DNA of 64,000 nt from assembly GCA_963667715.1 (NCBI GenBank), contig OY763926.1, positions 496,001 through 560,000 on the forward strand, read 5' to 3'. The DNA is from JAFGDI01 sp963667715 (GTDB lineage Bacteria; Planctomycetota; Phycisphaerae; Sedimentisphaerales; SM23-30). The first letter of the stretch is position 1. The number at the start of each line of letters is the position of its first letter. The translations under genes were made by a program, and so were the position numbers. Shown piece by piece: positions 1 through 7,844 of the stretch. The notes under the pieces were generated by a model, which worked only from the letters and a program-made list of their open reading frames with translations, ran no database searches and had not been told where the DNA came from.

Positions 1-286
1 AGGAGATGTAATTTACCAAAATACGGCTGATACAAACGCCCAAGACGAACGCGATCGTTTAAGTTGGCATACCAATCTTTCTATAGGTAGCAGATCTAAT
101 GATGAAGCCACTTATTTATCTTATGGATGGCGTTGTGGTGATAATGTTTGGTTAAATGATACAACAGCATGGGATAAGCTTGTACTTAAATATACTGGTA
201 CACCTTCTGTTCCAGCTCCAGGTGCATTACTGCTTTCTGGTATAGGTCTGAGCGTTGCAGGAAGACTTCGTCGCAGATTTAGCTAA
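1..286 (+). CDS. 3' end of an exported protein with a PEP-CTERM-like sorting signal (partial)
   Basis: The open frame enters from the left edge (first full codon at base 2) and runs to a TAA at 284-286, giving about 94 residues with no start codon in view. The visible part is rich in Asn, Asp, Thr and Trp, as in extracellular beta-rich proteins. The last residues read VPAPGALLLSGIGL followed by an Arg-rich tail (GRLRRRF): a short Pro motif, a hydrophobic stretch and a basic end, which is the tripartite layout of PEP-CTERM signals. Here PEP is replaced by PAP-G. By analogy the tail would be cut by an exosortase-type enzyme at the cell envelope. The protein's function cannot be read from this fragment. 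A second protein with the same type of tail ends at 39203. Confidence 0.75.
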   Translation, partial: GDVIYQNTADTNAQDERDRLSWHTNLSIGSRSNDEATYLSYGWRCGDNVWLNDTTAWDKLVLKYTGTPSVPAPGALLLSGIGLSVAGRLRRRFS

Positions 287-300
287 AAATCATTTATTAA

Positions 301-347
301 AAAAAGGCCAGGTGATGCTATTTATTAAGCATTGCCTGGCCTTTTTA
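301..347. terminator. Bidirectional intrinsic terminator
   Basis: A long perfect stem (aaaaaggccaggtgatgct pairing with its complement across a short AT loop) has A-runs on the left and T-runs on the right. It sits between two convergent genes and can serve both. Confidence 0.85.
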
Positions 348-379
348 AAATAATGTCTTAGTTATAATGCTAAATCCAT

Positions 380-1837
380 CTAGTTGTTATCAAATGTTTT
401 CTTCTGGTCAAACAGCCATTCAACTATCCCTTTATCGGACCATGTCTTAGTTGAAGATTGTACATGGTCAGCATTTTTAATCTCTTTATAAATGCTTTTT
501 CCACCTTGTCTTATAATTTCATCGTACACTACCTTACTTCCCAGTCTCATGCCGTCCTTTTCTCCAGCAGTTATGTAAACCGGTACTTTCTTATATCCCG
601 TCACCTCGCTTTTGAGTCTCTCAAATTGCACTTCATTTGGTGCCTTATACGGCATACCAATTGGCCAGCCTGCACAGCAAATAGCACCGGCAAATAGATC
701 CGGATCAGCTTTGAGAAATTCCCAGCAGGCCTTACCTCCATACGAGAACCCACTATAATATACTCGTGACGGGTCTATACTCAGCTCAGGGCTATTAAGC
801 ATCTCATGGACAAGTGATAGTGTGGCCTTTGTATACCATCCTGTAGCATTGACTGTCGATAGGCTGATAGCAGGGTGATATGTTCTGCTGTAGACGCCCT
901 TACTGCCGTTGGGGTAGTAGGGGGCAGGAATACTCTTATCATCAGGTATCTGTGGGACAATACTAAAGCATTCAAATTCCGGATCGTCATAGTAACTAAT
1001 ATATAGATATCTCGCCAGAATAGTCATTTCCATATTCTTACTATTGTCACTGCCAACGCCGCCTGAGCCGTGAACACTTATCACAAGTGGGTATTTTTTA
1101 CTCGGGTCGTAGTTTTTTGGGTACATTATCCGGTACAGCAGGCTGCCATGCTCGAATCTATACTCCCTTGGAATATGCCCGTACTGCCCGCCTTTTACGA
1201 TATTGCAGCTATGTTTTAACCCCGTGAGCTTGATTTTACCTTGTGCCGACAGTACTATCCAGGCATACTTCGCACCTTTATACCTGTTATAAAAGCGGTT
1301 AGCCTTATCAGACGCCACTCTCCTGAATCCGGTAAATATATTCTTTTCAATAGCTTGCTGAAAATCATCTTTATAATTATATACTATTCCAGCTTCCAGC
1401 GTACCCTCACCTTCAAACTTAACAGTGAGTTCGTCGAGATTTAGCTCAAATCCTTTATCTGCAACAATTACCGGAGCAACTCTGACAGTCTTACCTTTTA
1501 TTTCAGTCACATTCCAGCTTGCGATCATACTCGCATCGATATCATTTTCCATGATTCTGCTGATATATGCCGGCTGGTTAACCAGATTGCTAACAGTTTT
1601 TAACGGCGGAACTATCTCACTCTCCAGCTCTTGGGCCAGGTTAGGTTTATCTCCGCTGGTTGTCGTCTCTTCTTCTACTGCTATATTGGGCCTTCCGAAG
1701 TCGTCCTGGCTTACCGGATGGCGTTGATACTGCTTGGGAACCGGGTCGAAACCAGCGTATAATACCCCTGTTGCCAGTACTGAAAACGAGATTATTACTA
1801 ATACCAATATCGCAGATAGTTTTATAGTGTTCTTCAT
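380..1837 (-). CDS. Exported alpha/beta-hydrolase (esterase/peptidase-like)
   Basis: 485 residues with an N-terminal hydrophobic segment (about residues 5-28), so it is exported or membrane-tethered. The C-terminal half is an alpha/beta-hydrolase domain: an oxyanion-type loop VHGSGG near residue 255, the nucleophile elbow GFSYGG with Ser365, a late Asp in GEKDGM, and the catalytic His in ADHVQ near the end. The order and spacing resemble the predicted-peptidase/esterase group related to PHB depolymerases and feruloyl esterases. The first 220 residues match no domain I recognise. It stands alone, divergent from gapA, and shares the downstream terminator at 301-347 with the convergent partial gene. 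No clear Shine-Dalgarno precedes the ATG at 1837. The substrate is unknown; an ester-linked glycan decoration is an inference from the genome's other enzymes. Confidence 0.75.
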   Translation of the reverse strand: MKNTIKLSAILVLVIISFSVLATGVLYAGFDPVPKQYQRHPVSQDDFGRPNIAVEEETTTSGDKPNLAQELESEIVPPLKTVSNLVNQPAYISRIMENDIDASMIASWNVTEIKGKTVRVAPVIVADKGFELNLDELTVKFEGEGTLEAGIVYNYKDDFQQAIEKNIFTGFRRVASDKANRFYNRYKGAKYAWIVLSAQGKIKLTGLKHSCNIVKGGQYGHIPREYRFEHGSLLYRIMYPKNYDPSKKYPLVISVHGSGGVGSDNSKNMEMTILARYLYISYYDDPEFECFSIVPQIPDDKSIPAPYYPNGSKGVYSRTYHPAISLSTVNATGWYTKATLSLVHEMLNSPELSIDPSRVYYSGFSYGGKACWEFLKADPDLFAGAICCAGWPIGMPYKAPNEVQFERLKSEVTGYKKVPVYITAGEKDGMRLGSKVVYDEIIRQGGKSIYKEIKNADHVQSSTKTWSDKGIVEWLFDQKKTFDNN

Positions 1838-2054
1838 ACTTATTAATTCGGATAGATTTCTGGGTTTCTTGCTTAAATCAATAAAAAAATATCAAATTCT
1901 TTAACTTCTCCAAATCCTTATTTTGCCAAAAGTTGAGAGAAAAATACAGTTAATTCCTGACCCGAAATTGTGGATTTAAGCCTTGACTTTAATTTCTTGT
2001 AGCGGTAAGGTTTACCGGTCACTGCAAATATGACTAAAAAGTGTTAATAGTGAC

Positions 2055-2089
2055 TATAAATGTTAAATAGAGAAATGGTCATATGACCA
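2055..2089 (+). promoter_or_regulatory. Putative gapA promoter element and 14-bp palindromic operator
   Basis: A -10-like TATAAA lies at 2055-2060. At 2076-2089 is a perfect 14-bp palindrome, TGGTCATATGACCA, which would fall just after the transcription start and 39 bases before the gapA ATG. Perfect dyads of this size at this place are typical of repressor sites. The regulator is unknown. Confidence 0.4.
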
Positions 2090-2128
2090 ATAATGGTAAC
2101 TTATTTTCAAACAAGGAGTTGCAAAACT

Positions 2129-3127
2129 ATGGCTACAGTAAAAGTAGGAATTAACGGTTTCGGCCGTATCGGGCGTATGGTTTTCCGCGCTGCTGCAAAG
2201 CGTGATGATATTCAGATCGTAGGTATTAATGACCTGCTGGACGTTGACTACCTGGCATACATGCTCAAGTACGATTCAGTACATGGTCGTTTTGACGGTA
2301 CTGTTGAAGTTAAGGACGGTGCTCTGGTTGTTAACGGTAACACTATCCGTATCACAGCTGAACGTGATCCTGCAAACCTCAAGTGGGCTGAAGTTGGTGC
2401 TGAAGTTGTTGTTGAGTCTACAGGTTTCTTCCTGACTGACGAAACTGCTCGCAAGCACATCGAAGCTGGTGCAAAGAAAGTTGTTCTGTCTGCTCCTTCA
2501 AAGGATGCTACTCCAATGTTTGTTTGCGGTGTAAACACTGATTCTTACGCTGGTCAGGACATTGTTTCTAACGCTTCTTGTACTACTAACTGTCTGGCTC
2601 CTATCGCCAAGGTTCTTAACGATACTTTTGGTATCGAAAAGGGTCTTATGACAACTGTTCACGCTGCTACTGCTACACAGAAGACTGTTGACGGTCCTTC
2701 TATGAAGGATTGGCGCGGTGGCCGTGGTATTCTGGAAAACATCATTCCTTCTTCTACTGGTGCTGCTAAGGCTGTAGGTAAGGTTATTCCAGAACTTAAC
2801 GGCAAGCTTACTGGTATGGCTTTCCGCGTTCCTACTTCTGACGTTTCAGTTGTTGACCTGACTGTTAACCTGGGCAAGGAAGCTACATACGAAGATATCT
2901 GTGCTGCTATGAAGGCTGCTTCTGAAGGTCCTCTAAAGGGTATCCTGGGTTACACTGAAGAAGCTGTTGTTGCTACTGACTTCCGTGGCGAAGTTTGTAC
3001 TTCAGTTTTCGATGCTAAGGCTGGTATCCAGCTTGACGGCACATTCGTTAAGGTTGTATCTTGGTACGACAACGAGTGGGGCTACTCAAACAAGGTTCTA
3101 GACCTCATCAAGGTTATCACTAAGTAA
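2129..3127 (+). CDS. gapA: Glyceraldehyde-3-phosphate dehydrogenase
   Basis: 332 residues. It catalyses NAD(P)-dependent phosphorylating oxidation of glyceraldehyde-3-phosphate in glycolysis (cytoplasm). The N-terminal Rossmann motif is INGFGRIGR, the catalytic Cys151 is in SNASCTTNC, and the C-terminal WYDNEWGYS is intact. The ATG at 2129 is chosen because AAGGAG (2113-2118) lies 10 bases upstream and the protein then starts ATVKVGINGFG as in the family. An upstream in-frame start at 2093 would add 12 untypical residues and has no ribosome site. Codons are strongly biased to GCT, GTT and GGT, as expected of a highly expressed gene. It is monocistronic, between a promoter-proximal palindrome and a strong terminator. 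Confidence 0.97.
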   Translation: MATVKVGINGFGRIGRMVFRAAAKRDDIQIVGINDLLDVDYLAYMLKYDSVHGRFDGTVEVKDGALVVNGNTIRITAERDPANLKWAEVGAEVVVESTGFFLTDETARKHIEAGAKKVVLSAPSKDATPMFVCGVNTDSYAGQDIVSNASCTTNCLAPIAKVLNDTFGIEKGLMTTVHAATATQKTVDGPSMKDWRGGRGILENIIPSSTGAAKAVGKVIPELNGKLTGMAFRVPTSDVSVVDLTVNLGKEATYEDICAAMKAASEGPLKGILGYTEEAVVATDFRGEVCTSVFDAKAGIQLDGTFVKVVSWYDNEWGYSNKVLDLIKVITK

Positions 3128-3155
3128 TTATTACTTATCGATAACGTTAGATAAA

Positions 3156-3200
3156 AATAAAACCCGTAATGGCCACGTGCTGTTACGGGTTTATTTTTTT
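3156..3200 (+). terminator. gapA intrinsic terminator
   Basis: The stem aaacccgtaa / ttacgggttt has a GC-rich loop and is followed by a run of T, 30 bases after the gapA stop. Confidence 0.85.
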
Positions 3201-3292
3201 GACTTTGTTCGCTTCTGGTATAGAATATATGTATGTATTATCTTGAATTACTTGAAGTATTTGAAGAAAATTGAGGAAATGGGTCGTTAGTT

Positions 3293-3466
3293 ATGGAAGA
3301 AAAGGGCTATTCTTACTTTGTGACCGATGAACAGATTCGTGAGTATATGAAGCTTACTTCCGAAGAAAAGCTGCAATGGCTGGAAGAGGCCAATGAGTTC
3401 ATTCAGGCAGCCTCAGATGAGCGGAAGATAGAGGTTCGTAATATGTTCCGCAAGGGAGAGCTTTAA
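3293..3466 (+). CDS. Small acidic/basic helical protein of unknown function (57 aa)
   Basis: A 57-residue frame starting MEEKGYSYFVTDEQ. It continues with a charged, helix-prone segment (LTSEEKLQWLEEANEFI) and ends in the basic FRKGEL. The composition (EEKLxWLEEANxF) resembles short helical proteins often seen as one half of two-gene modules, but I cannot name a family. GAGG at 3273-3276 is rather far from the ATG. Directly upstream, 3233-3274 reads as a 13-residue frame (MYYLELLEVFEEN), possibly a leader or a decayed partner. The gene lies alone between the gapA terminator and the flagellin leader. Confidence 0.55.
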   Translation: MEEKGYSYFVTDEQIREYMKLTSEEKLQWLEEANEFIQAASDERKIEVRNMFRKGEL

Positions 3467-3839
3467 TACTCTGAATATATTACGATTATTGAAGAGCCAA
3501 AATATAGCGATAATTTATTTGATCCGGCTTTTACCGTTTTACATCTCCTGGACAATTCTCTATATATAGCTTAACTATTCGCTACAATCGTTACATCCAG
3601 AACTCTTTCTGTTAAACCGGGTAAAATATATCTAAATTTCTTCTCCCGTTATTTCCATTTGCTACTATTTAAATCTTACATTCACATGTAGGCTCTTCTA
3701 GAGTCTGCGGGCAGAAAACAGAATATTATTATGTCTATAGAGGCACTATCGCAAAAGCGGTGGTGCCTTTTTTTATTCTTAAGGGATTGACTAGCGAAGA
3801 AGGAAGGAGTCTTTCGGTTTTTTCAGGAGGCAGAATACT
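3467..3839. other. AT-rich intergenic region before flagellin
   Basis: No convincing gene is visible over about 370 bases. The only clear structure is the terminator-like hairpin at 3741-3775 and the flagellin ribosome site. I saw no clear sigma-28 or sigma-54 promoter. Confidence 0.5.
3741..3775 (+). terminator. Terminator-like hairpin upstream of flagellin
   Basis: aggcactatcgc pairs with gcggtggtgcct across AAAA (with wobble pairs) and is followed by seven T. It may end transcription of the small upstream gene, or form a leader for flagellin mRNA, which starts 65 bases later. Confidence 0.7.
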
Positions 3840-5234
3840 ATGTTTAGCGGTTTTAATTCATCATATATGCAGATGACCAGCAATCTGGTCAAGCTGGGAG
3901 TTGAACTTCAGAATTCTAATGCGAAGCTGGCAAGCGGCAAACGCATAAATAGAGCTTCTGACGATCCTGCCGGTCTCATCGCTGCTACCATGCTCAATAA
4001 AGAGATAAACTCTATTGATGCCCAGATAAGTAGTGCCGAAAGGCTAAAGTCTGTTGCCGATACTGCAGATGGTGCTATGAGTGAAATTAGTAGTCTGCTT
4101 ACCGAAATCGAGACCGCCGTAATCGCTTCTGCCGGAAATACTCTTACTGACGGCGAAAAGGCTGCTTACCAGTCTCAGATCGATGATGCTATCAACTCTA
4201 TCGACCGCCTGACAAATACCACAACCTTTAACGGCACAAGGCTTCTTGATGGCTCTATCGGATATTCCGCCTCTGGTGCAAACTCCTCTGAAGTAACTGA
4301 TATTCGCGTACATCGTGCCAGTTCTGCACAAACCGCACCTATTACTATTACCAAATCCAGAACTGAAACCGAAGCTACGCTGGAGATAATGGACGCAGCT
4401 CCTACCGGCCCGATCGAGTTCACTGTCACCGGAAATGATGGTACTTCAACCACCTTCAACTTTACCGGTGCTGATTCTCTTGCTGATATGGAAACACAGA
4501 TTGACCTTCAAACCGGAGCAACCGGAGTTGACGCTGTTCTTTCCGGCAATGGTTCTCTTTATCTGCAATCATCTGGAACTGGCAGTGATGATTTTGTCTC
4601 TATAAGTATCACTGACGGCGAATCTGACTTCACTGTTACTGGAACTTCTGACAGTGCCTATGGCACTACAACTGACACAGTTACCGCCAATGGCCAGACT
4701 CTTACATCTGACACAGAAGGTTCATATTCATACTCTGACTCTCAAACTTCGGTTCAGTTCAATCTGGTTGATAGCTTTACTGGTACCACCAGCTTCGCAG
4801 TTAGTGGCGAAGGTGCCGGCTGGTCGCTTAATGGCAGTGAAATAAAATTCGGCGTTAACGATATGTCCAGCTCAAAGCTCGGAAATGTCAACGTCGGCTA
4901 TCTAAGCTCGCTCAAAAGCGGCGGGGCTAATGATATCAATAGCGGCCACTCTTCGACCGCTCAAAGTATTTTAGATGAAGCTCAAAGCGTTGTCAGTACC
5001 GAGCAGGGATATCTTGGTGCTGTAAGTAAATATACGATCGATTCTTCGGTAAATAGTTGGGAAGCTACCAAAGAGTCACTGAGCTCAGCCTATAGCTCGA
5101 TCATGGATCTGGATTACGCCGAGGAATCTGCAAATAATAGCAGAATACAGACTTTACTTAATGCTCAAACCCAGGTAATGGGAAATATGTTTAATTTTAC
5201 AGGTAATATGGTTAGTACCCTGTTAGGGTTCTGA
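3840..5234 (+). CDS. fliC: Flagellin
   Basis: 464 residues. The N-terminal D0/D1 signature is clear (NSNAKLASGKRINRASDDPAG, then FNGTRLLDGS near residue 135). The C-terminal D1/D0 helix is also present (NNSRIQTLLNAQTQVMGNM, ending in VSTLLGF). The middle (about 145-370) is a Ser/Thr/Gly-rich variable domain exposed on the filament, consistent with glycosylation. The protein is secreted through the flagellar type III apparatus and polymerises. AGGAGG at 3825-3830 is an ideal ribosome site, 9 bases from the ATG. It is monocistronic with its own terminator; no flagellar assembly genes are nearby. The gene symbol is generic, as more than one flagellin may exist. Confidence 0.93.
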   Translation: MFSGFNSSYMQMTSNLVKLGVELQNSNAKLASGKRINRASDDPAGLIAATMLNKEINSIDAQISSAERLKSVADTADGAMSEISSLLTEIETAVIASAGNTLTDGEKAAYQSQIDDAINSIDRLTNTTTFNGTRLLDGSIGYSASGANSSEVTDIRVHRASSAQTAPITITKSRTETEATLEIMDAAPTGPIEFTVTGNDGTSTTFNFTGADSLADMETQIDLQTGATGVDAVLSGNGSLYLQSSGTGSDDFVSISITDGESDFTVTGTSDSAYGTTTDTVTANGQTLTSDTEGSYSYSDSQTSVQFNLVDSFTGTTSFAVSGEGAGWSLNGSEIKFGVNDMSSSKLGNVNVGYLSSLKSGGANDINSGHSSTAQSILDEAQSVVSTEQGYLGAVSKYTIDSSVNSWEATKESLSSAYSSIMDLDYAEESANNSRIQTLLNAQTQVMGNMFNFTGNMVSTLLGF

Positions 5235-5300
5235 CAGCTTTGCACAATGGTAGTTAACTATCTGTTAACAAATTACTTAGTAATGCGGGGAGAATGTGAT

Positions 5301-5334
5301 GTCCGGGGTTGTTATTGCTCCGGGCTTTTTTTTT
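5301..5334 (+). terminator. Flagellin terminator
   Basis: An 8-bp stem gtccgggg / ctccgggc with a 9-base loop, followed by eight or more T. Confidence 0.85.
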
Positions 5335-5399
5335 GATTTTTGTAAACTTCTGCACTATTTTATAGTAGGGACCTACTTTCCTTATTGCGACTTTTATGT

Positions 5400-5449
5400 T
5401 ATAATGCATGGCCCGGGGTGTTCGGTTAAGGCTTTTAGCCTTTTGGACA
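5400..5449 (+). promoter_or_regulatory. ribH promoter -10 and leader hairpin
   Basis: A perfect TATAAT lies at 5400-5405; the -35 is weak. In the leader, tgttc/ggaca encloses aaggc/gcctt (5419-5449), giving a two-part stem about 70 bases before ribH. The conserved core of the FMN riboswitch is not visible, so this is probably a stabiliser or attenuator rather than a known riboswitch. Confidence 0.45.
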
Positions 5450-5516
5450 GCTCAAAATTGTATTAGTTTATAATAGTTGTTATTATTGATATTGTTTGTA
5501 AATACTGGAGTTAGAT

Positions 5517-5990
5517 ATGGTTAAGCAGCTTCATGGTGCTTTGCAAGGTGGCAAGGAAAAGTATGCTATTGTAGTAAGCCGTTTTAACGAGTTTATTACC
5601 GGCAGATTACTCGATGGTGCTATCGATTGCTTGAAGCGTCACGGCGTTAACGAAGACAATATTGTTGTGGCTTGGGTGCCTGGTGCTTTTGAAGTGCCCG
5701 CAACTGCCAGCAGACTTGCCAATAGTGGTAAGGTTGACGCGGTTATTTGCCTCTCTGCCGTTATTCGCGGACAGACCAGCCATTATGATCACGTTTGTCA
5801 GCAGATCACTCGTGGTGTTGGTGAAATATCACTTAAGTCTGGTATACCAACTATTTTTGGTGTGATCACTACCGATACCCTTGAACAGGCTATCGACCGT
5901 GCCGGTGCTAAAGATGGCAACAACGGTGCAAAGGCGGCTCTGACTGCTATCGAAATGGTTAGAGTTAACGAAGAGATCGACAAGCTCTAA
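5517..5990 (+). CDS. ribH: 6,7-dimethyl-8-ribityllumazine synthase
   Basis: 157 residues, the usual length. It condenses 5-amino-6-ribitylaminouracil with 3,4-dihydroxy-2-butanone 4-phosphate in riboflavin synthesis and usually forms 60-mer or decamer shells in the cytoplasm. Family motifs are SRFNEFIT near residue 21, WVPGAFEVP near 59, and VIRGQTSHYDHVC near 82, which contains the catalytic His. GGAG lies 7 bases before the ATG. nusB follows, the common ribH-nusB pairing, and then ftsY. The other riboflavin gene in the window, ribD, is 40 kb away. Confidence 0.96.
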   Translation: MVKQLHGALQGGKEKYAIVVSRFNEFITGRLLDGAIDCLKRHGVNEDNIVVAWVPGAFEVPATASRLANSGKVDAVICLSAVIRGQTSHYDHVCQQITRGVGEISLKSGIPTIFGVITTDTLEQAIDRAGAKDGNNGAKAALTAIEMVRVNEEIDKL

Positions 5991-6137
5991 GCTTTTTTAT
6001 ACGAAAGTAAGTAGGTACCTGTTGGGCTCTCGGATTGTGGGGCTAGTTTACAGGTTGATAATTAGGGTCTGTAATTTTCAGACCAACTCAGGTAAACCAA
6101 CTCCTGGGGTAACATAAGTATTGACGGCCAGTATTGA

Positions 6138-6587
6138 ATGATTGATGAAGATGAAATTTTAGTTGATGATGGTGATCCAAGACGTATGGCAAGAACTCTT
6201 GCTATGCAGTTTGTGTATCAGTTGGATGTTCAGAAGGGACACAGTCTTGACGTGCTGGAAATTTTCCTGGAAGAAAACTGTGGCGAGAAAAAAGAGATCT
6301 CCGGTATTGCCCGTAAGTTTATTTTGGGTACCTGGAAAAACCTCGACATGGTTGACTCGCTTATTAAAAAGGCGTGTAAAAACTGGGACTTTAGCAGACT
6401 TGACTGTGTAGATAAAAGTAATCTTCGACTGGCTGCTTATCAGCTGCTAGAGTGTACTGATATCCCGCCAAAGGTTGTTATTAACGAAGCTATTGAGCTG
6501 GCTAAAACATATAGTAGTGTTCAGGCACCAAGATTCATTAACGGTATACTCGATGCCATTATGAAGGAAATTGATATTCCTGCTTAA
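6138..6587 (+). CDS. nusB: Transcription antitermination factor NusB
   Basis: 149 residues, all helical in character. The family signature appears as ARTLAMQFVYQLD near residue 18 and the C-terminal VVINEAIELAKTYSS plus FINGILDAI. NusB binds boxA RNA with NusE (S10) and supports antitermination on rRNA operons. It sits 147 bases after ribH and 120 before ftsY on the same strand, so it is probably co-transcribed. No good ribosome site precedes the ATG at 6138. The first 13 residues (IDEDEILVDDGDP) are an acidic extension before the conserved fold. Confidence 0.93.
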   Translation: MIDEDEILVDDGDPRRMARTLAMQFVYQLDVQKGHSLDVLEIFLEENCGEKKEISGIARKFILGTWKNLDMVDSLIKKACKNWDFSRLDCVDKSNLRLAAYQLLECTDIPPKVVINEAIELAKTYSSVQAPRFINGILDAIMKEIDIPA

Positions 6588-6707
6588 ATCTATATAGTTT
6601 ACCGCTAGTAATTATAAATATGACTGCAATTGATTTTGCCCTTTTGAGTGATTAACTTTCCATTGAGATAATAGTTACACTCGAAGCAAACCATACACGA
6701 GGTGTAT

Positions 6708-7634
6708 ATGGCATTTTTCTCCAAGGTATTTGACAAGTTCAAAGACGGCTTGAAAAAGAGTCGTGAAAAGATCTCAAACTCGCTCAAGACAGTGTTGACT
6801 TTTGGGCGTCGTATCGACGAACAGCTGCTTGATGAGCTTGAAGAGCAGCTCATCACTGATGATCTTGGTGTAGAAGCGACAACGAAGATGATCGAAGATC
6901 TACGCAAAGCCTGGAAAGAAAAAAAGATCGAATCGGCAGAAGATATTATCCCATTCCTCAAAAAAGATATCGCTTCATACTGGCCACAACATGATCGCTC
7001 CCTGAATATTCAGGATAACGCTCCTACTGTTATTATGATTACCGGTGTTAATGGCTGTGGTAAAACTACCAGCGTTGGCAAACTGGCCGCTATGTTAAGC
7101 GGACAAGGTAAGAATGTTGTTCTGGCAGCTTGCGATACATTCCGTGCTGCCGCTGTTGAACAGCTGAGTATCTGGGCTGAGCGTACCGGAGTGCAGATCG
7201 TGAAACATCAGCAGGGCAGCGACCCGGCCGCTGTCGCTTTCGACGCTTGCGATGCCGCTATATCTCGTGGGGCCGATGTACTTATCATCGATACTGCCGG
7301 CAGACTTCACACCCAGGATAATCTTATGCGTGAACTTACTAAGATTCGTAATGTTATCGCGAAAAAGATCCCGGGTGCTCCACATGAAGTTATGCTTGTT
7401 CTCGACGCTACCACCGGTCAGAATGCTGTCAATCAGGCCAAGATGTTCGATAAGGCCGCTGACCTTACCGGCATAATCCTTGCCAAACTCGACGGTACAG
7501 CCAAGGGCGGTATTGTTATCGCGATCAAGGACCAGGTAAATGTCCCTGTCAAATTCGTCGGCCTCGGCGAAACAGTAGAAGACCTTGCTCCATTCGATCC
7601 GGAAGTATTTGTCGAAGCACTATTCACCGAATAA
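6708..7634 (+). CDS. ftsY: Signal recognition particle receptor FtsY
   Basis: 308 residues with the NG-domain core. Residues 1-90 are the charged helical N domain. The GTPase follows: P-loop GVNGCGKTTSVG near 113, DTFRAAAVEQL, DTAGRLHTQ, and TKLDGTAKGG (here AKLDGTAKGG). FtsY receives SRP-ribosome complexes at the inner membrane. There is no long acidic A domain, as in many non-enterobacterial FtsY proteins. The ATG at 6708 is preferred over an in-frame GTG at 6702 because GAGG (6699-6702) is a usable ribosome site only for the ATG. It converges on umuC across a repeat-filled gap. Confidence 0.95.
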   Translation: MAFFSKVFDKFKDGLKKSREKISNSLKTVLTFGRRIDEQLLDELEEQLITDDLGVEATTKMIEDLRKAWKEKKIESAEDIIPFLKKDIASYWPQHDRSLNIQDNAPTVIMITGVNGCGKTTSVGKLAAMLSGQGKNVVLAACDTFRAAAVEQLSIWAERTGVQIVKHQQGSDPAAVAFDACDAAISRGADVLIIDTAGRLHTQDNLMRELTKIRNVIAKKIPGAPHEVMLVLDATTGQNAVNQAKMFDKAADLTGIILAKLDGTAKGGIVIAIKDQVNVPVKFVGLGETVEDLAPFDPEVFVEALFTE

Positions 7635-7642
7635 AATATCAA

Positions 7643-7667
7643 GTAGAGACGCAACATCTTGCGTCTC
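7643..7667. repeat. GAGACGCAA palindrome (REP-like), copy 1
   Basis: GTA followed by GAGACGCAA-CATC-TTGCGTCTC, a perfect 9-bp stem with a 4-base loop, 9 bases after the ftsY stop. The same palindrome recurs at 10348-10372 and 13510-13534 with different loops. Confidence 0.85.
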
Positions 7668-7693
7668 CCCCAGGTAGCTTAAGCCCCTACATT

Positions 7694-7781
7694 ATCGCCA
7701 ACCAACTCTTTGCGACTTAGCGACCTTGCGTTAAACTCTTAATCCTCTTCTTACATAAAACTAATGGCTGCCGCTCGACCG
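7694..7781. repeat. Dispersed 'tttgcgactt' module, copy 1
   Basis: About 88 bases closely resembling 28656-28743: both read tcgccaacca, then tttgcgactt, then gcgtt, then cttcttacataaaact and a gctcgaccg end. A shorter copy lies at 13641-13690. It is non-coding and lies between converging genes. Confidence 0.75.
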
Positions 7782-7844
7782 TCCTTAGACACTCCGTGTC
7801 CCGTATCTGTACGTTCTTTTATTTCTCCCTCGTCCCTGCCCCCT

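Noticed and set aside
3741..3775. Sigma-54 promoter for flagellin
   Set aside because: GGCAC is present but no GC element lies at the required spacing. The sequence is better explained as a terminator hairpin followed by T-run.
5335..5516. FMN riboswitch upstream of ribH
   Set aside because: The conserved FMN-riboswitch core sequences are not visible; only a simple two-part hairpin and a TATAAT were found.
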